From NCBI RefSeq assembly GCF_000763885.1, contig NZ_JRKO01000046.1:1-45428 (forward strand): a DNA stretch of 45,428 nt, given 5' to 3'. A program made the position numbers and the translations under genes. The notes beneath the pieces were generated by a model. The model was given only the letters and a program-made list of their open reading frames with translations. It searched no databases and was not told where the DNA came from. The stretch comes from Paracoccus versutus. Lineage in GTDB: Bacteria; Pseudomonadota; Alphaproteobacteria; Rhodobacterales; Rhodobacteraceae. Below, in pieces: positions 39,597 through 45,428 of the stretch (positions are counted from its first letter, which is position 1; each line of letters begins with the position of its first letter).

Positions 39597-40391
39597 ATGG
39601 ACAACAACCGCATGGGATTGCCGATGAAATTGCTCGTCAGCATCCTATTCCTTTACCTGCTGACGCCGGTAATCCTGGTCTTCCCGCTTTCCTTCAGCGA
39701 TGACCAGACCCTGGCCTTTCCGCCCTCCAGCTGGAGCCTGCGTTGGTATCGCGCCATCTTCGGGGATGGCCGGATGATGGATGCGTTCATCACAAGCCTC
39801 GGCCTCGCAACGGTGGTGACATTGCTTTCCATCGTCGTCGCCCTGCCTGCCTCTTATGCGATCGTCCGGTTTCCGTCCAAGGTAACCAACGCGCTGTTCA
39901 ACCTGTTGACCGCGCCGTTGCTGCTGCCCACGATCGTGCTCGGCCTGGGTATCCTCATCGTCTTCGCGTCTCTGGGGGTGATGGGCAGCTTCAGTGGTCT
40001 GGTGATGGCGCATATGACGGTGACCCTGCCTTACGCGTTGCGTGTTCTGACCACCTTTCTCACTGGGTTGAACCTGACTGTTGAGGAAGCGGCAGCGACC
40101 CTGGGTGCGCGGCCGATGGTGGTATTCCGCCGCATAACCCTGCCGGCAATGACACCCGGCCTTATCGCGGCGACGGCACTTTGCTTCCTGGTATCCTTCG
40201 ACGAGGTGGTGATCACCCTGTTTCTCGCGGGCCCTCGCATGACGACCCTGCCCGTCGAACTTTATCATCGGGTCGAAATGCAACCTGATCCGCTTGTGGC
40301 CAGTGTCTCGGCACTGATCATCGGCCTAACCTTGGCAGTGGTTCTGATCGTGGATCGGTCCCTTGGTCTGAACAAAACCTTCGTCAAGTGA
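39597..40391 (+). CDS. ABC transporter permease (PotC-like, second)
   Basis: A 264-residue permease with about six membrane segments and an EAA loop EEAAATLGARPMVVFRRITLPAMTPG (about 160-185). It pairs with the preceding permease to form the heterodimeric channel. GAGGA lies eight bases before the ATG. No binding-protein gene follows it; the next gene is a regulator, so the operon as seen lacks its periplasmic component. Confidence 0.93.
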   Translation: MDNNRMGLPMKLLVSILFLYLLTPVILVFPLSFSDDQTLAFPPSSWSLRWYRAIFGDGRMMDAFITSLGLATVVTLLSIVVALPASYAIVRFPSKVTNALFNLLTAPLLLPTIVLGLGILIVFASLGVMGSFSGLVMAHMTVTLPYALRVLTTFLTGLNLTVEEAAATLGARPMVVFRRITLPAMTPGLIAATALCFLVSFDEVVITLFLAGPRMTTLPVELYHRVEMQPDPLVASVSALIIGLTLAVVLIVDRSLGLNKTFVK

Positions 40392-40509
40392 ACAACGCCC
40401 GCCGGGACTGGTTGACCGGTCCCGGCTTGGTTCAGGCTTGTCTCGGGAAGACTTCTGCGTTTGATGGAGAGAGACCCTGATCTTCGAGCAGACCTGGAGC
40501 TGAATAACA

Positions 40510-41292
40510 ATGCATCCTACTGAAAGGCGTGCGCGAATTGTCGAGTTGGTTCAGCGCAATCACAGCCATAGCGTGGATGAGCTCGCGGAGGCGTTGGACA
40601 GCTCACGAGAGACGATCCGGCGGGATCTGGTTGCCCTGGATCGCGACGGACTGCTTCGGGGCTACCACGGCGGCGCCAGATCCCTGACGGACGCAGCCAA
40701 CTTCCAGGTAGCAGAAGAAAGCTTCAGCGTCCGCCTGACCCGACATGGCGAGGCGAAGAAGAAACTGGCTCGCCTGGCCGCGACCCTGTTCGAGCCGGGC
40801 TCCTCCCTCTTCGTCGACACCGGCACGACCACTCTCGCCTTCGCACAAGAATTGGCCCCTCTTCGCCAATGCACCGTGATCACCAATTCGCTGGGGATTG
40901 CCTCCATCTTCGGGGCCGTGCGCGATTTCCGCCATAAGATTCACGTGCTTGGTGGCGAATTTGTGCCTGATGCACAGGAAATGCTGGGAAGAACCACCCT
41001 CCGGCAGATTGCTGATTTCAGGGCTGAGCATGTGGTGCTTACGGTTGGCAGTCTCCAGGTCGGCGGCATTCTCGATTTCGATGAACGGGAAGCAGAAGTG
41101 GCTCAGGCCATGATCGAACATGCCCAAAAAATTACGGTTCTCGCAGACAGCAGCAAGATGGGACAGCCTGCCGTATTCCCGGTAGTTCCCCTCTCCCGAA
41201 TTGATCGCCTGGTGACGGATGCTCCACCGCCCAACGATATCGTAGACGCGCTTCGGCATGCTCGGGTCGAGCTTCTGGTCGCAACAGAGTGA
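40510..41292 (+). CDS. DeoR/GlpR family transcriptional regulator
   Basis: A 260-residue repressor with an N-terminal winged HTH (MHPTERRARIVELVQRN; SRETIRRDLVALDRDGLL at about 31-48). The C-terminal sugar-phosphate sensor domain has FVDTGTTTLAFAQEL (about 99-113), VITNSLGIA and VLADSSKMG. DeoR proteins of this type sense phosphorylated sugars or polyols made by kinases. Its place after the ABC operon, with an FGGY-kinase remnant at the other end, points to a polyol or sugar uptake locus. A 118-base gap separates it from the permease. Confidence 0.93.
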   Translation: MHPTERRARIVELVQRNHSHSVDELAEALDSSRETIRRDLVALDRDGLLRGYHGGARSLTDAANFQVAEESFSVRLTRHGEAKKKLARLAATLFEPGSSLFVDTGTTTLAFAQELAPLRQCTVITNSLGIASIFGAVRDFRHKIHVLGGEFVPDAQEMLGRTTLRQIADFRAEHVVLTVGSLQVGGILDFDEREAEVAQAMIEHAQKITVLADSSKMGQPAVFPVVPLSRIDRLVTDAPPPNDIVDALRHARVELLVATE

Positions 41293-42142
41293 TTATCACC
41301 CCGCCGAAGTCCTGATCGCCTTGACCAGCTCTCCATCGTAAAGATCGCGCGGGCATCGGTCCTCGCGTGAGCGTGACGCGGTGCCGTCGCTCACCAGCGA
41401 CACAGGACATCTCCCGATCCTCCACGAGCAGGTGGAGTCTACATCACCTCTTTAATGGCGAAGGGTGCCGATGGATGTGCATGGCCACTCTGGTCTGCCC
41501 CCTGCAAAGTGATCCTCTCCATCACCTCGATAAGCTGCGGTAATCAACCCAGGAATCCTGAATAGATCGGTGGTGTAGCTAGTGACGCTGCTTGCAGAGC
41601 GGCCTTCATGCTCCACTGCCTGGACGCCTTGAACGCTCGCAAGAGCGAGCGCCTGCCGCTGTCAACCGGAATATTTCCAAAGAAGCGCGATCTTTGGTTT
41701 TTTTGGGGGCTGGAAGATGCTGAGCGGATGGTTTCCACCGCCGCTGCTGGCTGGTCCCTTCCTTACTTATTCCTTTTAGACCGTTAGGAAGGGAAATCCG
41801 CAACCCACTGCCAGGCAAAGAAAATAAATAAATTCATTCTGTGATATTTTTGCAAAAAATCTCCTATTCGACCGTTCTACGTCCAAATTTTCACAGTTGC
41901 GGAGCTCCCTCGCCCGCCGATCAGCTGTGCCCATGATGCTGAACACGCTCCCTCATATCGCCCCTGCCGCCCTGCGGCTCATACGCTGATCCCTCTCCGA
42001 TCGGACGTAGGGCTCGTTCAGCTGGACGTTCCCGGACCCTCGCAACAGTCACCGAATCGCTCGTCTTTGGACGGGCCGTGCCGGGACATTCCGATGGCTC
42101 CGAGACGCCACCCTCGCTGACTGTGCTTGAAACTTTGTGAAC

Positions 42143-42164
42143 CGGCCCCGCCGTTTCGCAAAGC
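42143..42164 (-). repeat. Imperfect inverted repeat, right copy (partner at 36869)
   Basis: Reverse-complement relative of 36869-36890, matching at 18 of 22 positions; it ends CCGTTTCGCAAAGC on the plus strand. The surrounding 31 bases can fold weakly (CTTTG/CAAAG ends). See the left copy for the possible meaning. Confidence 0.3.
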
Positions 42165-42588
42165 TCTGCGTCCGCTCCCGAACGGCGTGGAGGAACCGGC
42201 TGTCGTGGGTTGGAAGTGCCTGTCTACAAGACCTTCCCTTCTTGGTCGGAAGGGTTGTGCGAAAATCGGGGGAGTTCCCAGATTTCCAATAACGCGTTGT
42301 AATGATTTATATTATTTTACATGAATGCGAAATGCGATAGAGTGCCGCCGCTTTCGGACTGCAAACGAAGGGACAAAACCATGAAGAACTAATCCTGGAA
42401 AAACGAACACCGGAATGCGCGAACATCCCGGTGCAATCGTTCGAGGCAGACCGTAGTCCACCAGCTGATACTAGATTCTCTAGCAGATTCCGCGGTCCGC
42501 CGCAAGGAATCTGCATGGACGGCGGTCCTCCTCCCCCATATGCGCCTTCCGGCTCGGCAGAGCGCCTGGCCCGGCCTGATCCCTGAAC

Positions 42589-42610
42589 GGGACCGGTTGG
42601 GAACGGTCCC
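42589..42610. promoter_or_regulatory. Inverted repeat upstream of the TnsA-like gene
   Basis: Perfect 7-bp arms GGGACCG / CGGTCCC with an 8-base spacer, about 110 bases before the start of the TnsA-like gene. It may be an operator or transcript hairpin for transposition genes; no direct support beyond symmetry and position. Confidence 0.35.
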
Positions 42611-42720
42611 CTCATGCCCGCGCCCCGGAAAGCGGCTCCCGGACTCGGCCTTGGCCGTTCCGACGCGCGACCGCTCCTGCCCAGACCGGGCGGGAACCGA
42701 TATCCCGTGAGGAAACCCCA

Positions 42721-43431
42721 ATGCACTATCCCATCGAAGAAAGCCCTGGCGGCTTCACTACGCCTCTGCCCAGCTCCGCGCAGCGTTCCGTGGCGCTCAG
42801 TTCCAAGGCCCATTTCTGTGGGCACGTCGTCATCGGCGACGGTTCCGGCCGTGGCGCCGCCAGCGGCGCGCCGGCCCGGGTCGTGCAGGTCGAGAGCCAT
42901 CTCGAACTCTGCTGGTGCCTTTGTCTGTCGCTCCGCCCCGACATCGCCGACCTGCGCGAACAGGTGGGTTTCGACTGGTTCGACGAGCATGGCGAATATC
43001 GCACCCATTACTTCGACCTGTTCATCACCAGAACGGACGGAACCCGGATCGCCTGCGCCATCCGTCCCGTCGCACGGACAGGCGGCCGCTTCGGCCGGCA
43101 GATGGCGCGGATCGCGGACCAGGCGCGCAGCAGCCGCTTCGCCGATGACGTCCGCCTGCTGACCGACGCGGATCTCGACCCGGTGGAGCTGCACAACGCC
43201 TGGCTCCTTCACGGCGTTCGCGCTGGTGATCCGCCGGCCGATGCCGCCGCTGCCCAGGTTCTGTCCGAGATGACCGGCACCGCCTCTCTTGCGGATCTCT
43301 CCGCCAGGACCGACTGCGGTGCCGCGGGCTTCCGGGCCCTGCTGCGGCTTGTCCGCAGCGGTCAGCTTCGCCCCGTTCAGAATGAACGCATTACTCCGGC
43401 CACGTTGGCCTACAAGAGGAGCGACCTCTGA
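42721..43431 (+). CDS. TnsA-like transposon endonuclease, altered active site
   Basis: A 236-residue protein resembling TnsA, the restriction-enzyme-like subunit of Tn7-type transposase that cuts the 5' ends of the element. The order E58 (QVESHLE, with E62), D99 (THYFDLFI) and a following strand with IRP fits the TnsA nuclease fold. The usual Q/E-x-K is replaced by Ala113-Ile-Arg115. The C-terminal part (LDPVELHNAWLLHGVR, then a helical wing) is typical of the family. TGAGGAAA precedes the ATG, and the stop overlaps the transposase start (TGATG). Loss of the lysine may abolish cleavage. Alignment was by eye. Confidence 0.8.
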   Translation: MHYPIEESPGGFTTPLPSSAQRSVALSSKAHFCGHVVIGDGSGRGAASGAPARVVQVESHLELCWCLCLSLRPDIADLREQVGFDWFDEHGEYRTHYFDLFITRTDGTRIACAIRPVARTGGRFGRQMARIADQARSSRFADDVRLLTDADLDPVELHNAWLLHGVRAGDPPADAAAAQVLSEMTGTASLADLSARTDCGAAGFRALLRLVRSGQLRPVQNERITPATLAYKRSDL

Positions 43432-45428
43432 TGCATATGCACAATCTCAGCTTTGATGCCGACCGCCACCATTATGCCTTCGGCAAATATGATCGCATCA
43501 CCATCGAAGGTCATACCTACAGGACCCTGCCCCATAGCCGGAACGAAGAAGGCTGGCTGCTGGAACTGGATGACGGTTCCGGCCGCTGCGGCAGCTTCAC
43601 GCATCAGGAGCTGAGCCGCCTGGGGTCGATGAAGCGTATCCGGGTCGAGCATAATTTCCATGCCCCCGAGATCGCAAAGCGCCGTCTCCTCACCGGAGAT
43701 GTGCTGATCTCGGAACTGGAGGCGAAATCGGCCGCTCGGCTGACGAAGAAGAACGCCTATATCGAAGCATTCCTGGAGATGGAGCGCGAGAAGCGCATCA
43801 ACCGCACCGACGCAGCCATTCTGGCCAACCGGTTCGAGTTGCGTGGCCGCGCCATGGATTACGCGGCGCAGTTCCGGGGCGGCGAAAACGTCCAGCAGTC
43901 GCAGGACTTCAACAAGGATCCGTCGCCCAGAACACTGCGCCGGTGGCACGCGGATCATCGGGCATCGGGGATTGGCGGCCTCGTCGATGCCATGAATCGG
44001 CGCGGGAACCGCAACCGCCTGATGGGTCCCGAACAGCTTGCCCTGATGATGCGCGAGGTCCGGCGCTATGCCAGCGAAGACCGGCCGAGCATGAAGACGA
44101 TCCACGAAAACGTCAGCGTCGCCTTCGACGCTCGCAACGAGGCCCGGGTGGCGGAGGGGCTGCACCCCTTTCCCATTCCTAGTTATGAAACCGTGCGCCG
44201 GGCGATCCACATGCTCGATCCGTTCGAGGTTGCGGTTGCCCGTGACGGAATCGAGGAGGCGCGCAAGAAATTCATGCCGGTGGGTGAAGGCTTGCGCCTG
44301 ACCCGTCCGCTCGAGCGGGTGGAAATCGATGAAAACACCATCGACATCATCTCGCTGACGGAATCCTGGGGGCTGCGTGAACTGCTGACCAAGGAGGAGC
44401 AGAAAATCCTCGGCCTGGATCGCAGCAAGGCGCGCTGGTTCGTGACCGTCGCCATCTGTGCCACGACGCGCTGTATCCTTGGCATGGCCTTTTCGCGTTC
44501 GGCCAAGGACAAGGCCTCTCTGCAGGTGCTGCAGATGATCCTGCGCGACAAGGGCAAATGGGCCGATGCGGCCGGTTCCCTCGGCTCCTGGGACATGCAT
44601 GGCACGCCTGCCTTGATCGTCACCGACAATGGCGCGGCCTTCAAGTCGGAGCGCTTCCGGGTGGCCTGCGCGGATCTGGGCATTACCACGCTTCGGGCGC
44701 CGGCGGGGCTGGCCCAGATGCGCGCCCGCAACGAGCGCTTCTTCCATAGCCTCAACACCGGCCTGCTGCCCCGCCTACCGGGCCGCACCTTCGGCAGCAT
44801 TCGCGAGAAGGGGGATGCAGATCCGGAGGCGCGCGCCGCGCTGACCTTCGATGATTTGGCTTTCTGCCTGGTGCGCTGGATCGTCGACATCTATCACAAT
44901 ACCCCGCATGCCGGTCTGGGTGGGGAAACCCCGCTTCATTGCTGGCGTCGCCTGACCGCCGAATGGGGTGTGCAGCCCCCGCCGGATATGGACACCCATC
45001 GCGCCATCTTTGGGGAGCGCCTGCCGCGCAAGCTGTCCCGGGAGGGCGTGACCGTCCTGGGCCTGCGGTATCACTCCGAGGCGCTGGCACGGCTGATGAC
45101 CAACCGGAAAGAGCGCAATGTCGAGGTGCGCTGGCATCCCGACGATATCGGCACGGTGACCGTCTATGCCGGGGATCAGAAATTCGAGATCGGCACGGTC
45201 CTGCCCGGTTTCGACGGTGTGTCTGCCCGCCAATGGGTCGCTGCAACCCGGGAACTGAAAGCCGCGAATGCGGGCCGCAAATCCTATGACCACCAGATGA
45301 ACCATGCCGCGATCACGGCGATCGAAGGGCGCAGCACCGCGGCGACCCGGATGGCCGGGCTGCTCGTTGACGAATGGACGCCCGAGCGGATCCGGGATTT
45401 GGAGGCCAGCCTCTATATCGGCTTCAAT
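43431..45428 (+). CDS. TnsB/Mu-type DDE transposase, C terminus beyond window
   Basis: 666 codons are open without a stop to the window edge. The N-terminal DNA-binding region has helices around residues 95-210 (RTLRRWHADHRASG). The RNase-H core carries the D,D(35)E triad: D300 in RVEIDENT, D399 in VTDNGAAF and E435 in ARNERFFHSL, exactly 35 residues between the last two. The Mu C-terminal beta-barrel region follows (VRWHPDDIGTVTVYAGD). TnsB joins the 3' ends of the element to target DNA. TGATG overlap with the TnsA-like gene. A TnsC/TniB ATPase gene is expected next. Confidence 0.93.
   Translation, partial: MHMHNLSFDADRHHYAFGKYDRITIEGHTYRTLPHSRNEEGWLLELDDGSGRCGSFTHQELSRLGSMKRIRVEHNFHAPEIAKRRLLTGDVLISELEAKSAARLTKKNAYIEAFLEMEREKRINRTDAAILANRFELRGRAMDYAAQFRGGENVQQSQDFNKDPSPRTLRRWHADHRASGIGGLVDAMNRRGNRNRLMGPEQLALMMREVRRYASEDRPSMKTIHENVSVAFDARNEARVAEGLHPFPIPSYETVRRAIHMLDPFEVAVARDGIEEARKKFMPVGEGLRLTRPLERVEIDENTIDIISLTESWGLRELLTKEEQKILGLDRSKARWFVTVAICATTRCILGMAFSRSAKDKASLQVLQMILRDKGKWADAAGSLGSWDMHGTPALIVTDNGAAFKSERFRVACADLGITTLRAPAGLAQMRARNERFFHSLNTGLLPRLPGRTFGSIREKGDADPEARAALTFDDLAFCLVRWIVDIYHNTPHAGLGGETPLHCWRRLTAEWGVQPPPDMDTHRAIFGERLPRKLSREGVTVLGLRYHSEALARLMTNRKERNVEVRWHPDDIGTVTVYAGDQKFEIGTVLPGFDGVSARQWVAATRELKAANAGRKSYDHQMNHAAITAIEGRSTAATRMAGLLVDEWTPERIRDLEASLYIGFN

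Larger units (their letters stand above)
41293..42720. other. 1.4-kb intergenic region between deoR and the transposase genes
   Basis: No convincing gene on either strand. It contains an AT-rich stretch at about 41690-41900 and another at 42290-42330. Several hairpins are present: GTGAGCG/CGCTCAC at 41367-41394, GCTCGC-AAGA-GCGAGC at 41635-41650, TCCCTTCCT/AGGAAGGGA at 41755-41794 and CCTTCC/GGAAGG at 42232-42253. A TGCG(C)GAAnAT motif occurs three times at about 42258, 42326 and 42417. The end of the Tn7-like element should lie here, most likely in 42240-42420, but I cannot fix it. Confidence 0.55.

Noticed and set aside
42127..42324. 65-codon frame before the transposase genes
   Set aside because: No ribosome site, no motif, and it overlaps hairpins and the inverted-repeat copy; probably chance.
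42471..42483. CTAGA-TTC-TCTAG palindrome as a transposon end or recombination site
   Set aside because: Only 5-bp arms, and no second copy seen in the window; too weak to call.
42614..43162. 182-codon frame overlapping the TnsA-like gene
   Set aside because: Shifted shadow of the TnsA-like gene, Arg/Pro/Ser-rich, without the nuclease motifs.

Overview
The window looks like about 36 kb of core chromosome from a high-GC alphaproteobacterium of the Rhodobacteraceae, most probably Paracoccus (an inference). The signs are a GapR (DUF2312) protein, a TIGR01459-type HAD protein, fused IspDF, a groES promoter carrying a CIRCE (HrcA) operator, a PhaR-type box before a MaoC hydratase, and dense operons with ATGA, GTGA or TGATG overlaps. 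From about 36.2 kb onward the sequence changes to an accessory region with lower and more variable GC, gene remnants, an ABC transporter operon and the first two genes of a Tn7-like transposon.

Layout. 1-555: 5' end of groEL and complete groES, leftward, with promoter and CIRCE. 648-8889: a rightward series of a GT4 glycosyltransferase, a TraB/GumN protein, a small SnoaL-like protein, a DUF1345 membrane protein, Mn-dependent pyrophosphatase, a HAD protein, a MaoC hydratase behind a PhaR-like box, RibF, a YcgN-type Cys-cluster protein and threonine aldolase. 9002-11108: leftward ispDF-pgpA-cinA. 11265-15772: rpiA-gor-hflK-hflC. 15849-17039: AI-2E family exporter, leftward. 17181-18048: a promoter, a TPP riboswitch and a tenA homologue. 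18052-19730: a Nudix hydrolase and ilvC, leftward. 19857-20767: two overlapping Lrp/AsnC regulators divergent from ilvC. 20892-21157: nineteen exact copies of a 14-bp tandem repeat. 21236-22939: a PBP5-type D,D-carboxypeptidase with a SPOR domain. 23136-25327: clpS, an RsmC-like methyltransferase and an SDR protein lacking the catalytic lysine. 25331-28952: a lipoprotein, hemF, a histidine phosphatase, a maltose-acetyltransferase-like protein, a DUF59/SufT-like protein and a MipA/OmpV porin-like protein. 29053-35804: an ABC-F ATPase, ndk, a cytochrome b561-YceI fusion, tdk, a RhlE-type helicase, dtd and a small membrane protein. 35949-36191: gapR.

The accessory part starts after gapR. 36.2-37.5 kb has no intact gene, but it holds an antisense fragment of an FGGY carbohydrate kinase and what looks like the last 16 codons of a substrate-binding protein. 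These are followed by a structured leader and an ATPase-permease-permease-DeoR operon that has no substrate-binding protein of its own. The simplest reading is that a rearrangement destroyed the binding protein and the kinase of a sugar or polyol uptake locus. After a 1.4-kb gap without a convincing gene come a TnsA-like endonuclease and a TnsB/Mu-type DDE transposase that runs off the window. The catalytic D,D,E triad of the transposase is visible. The TnsA-like protein has lost the usual lysine of its nuclease motif, which could change how the element moves. The rest of this element, including any TnsC/TniB, TniQ, target selector or cargo, lies outside the window.
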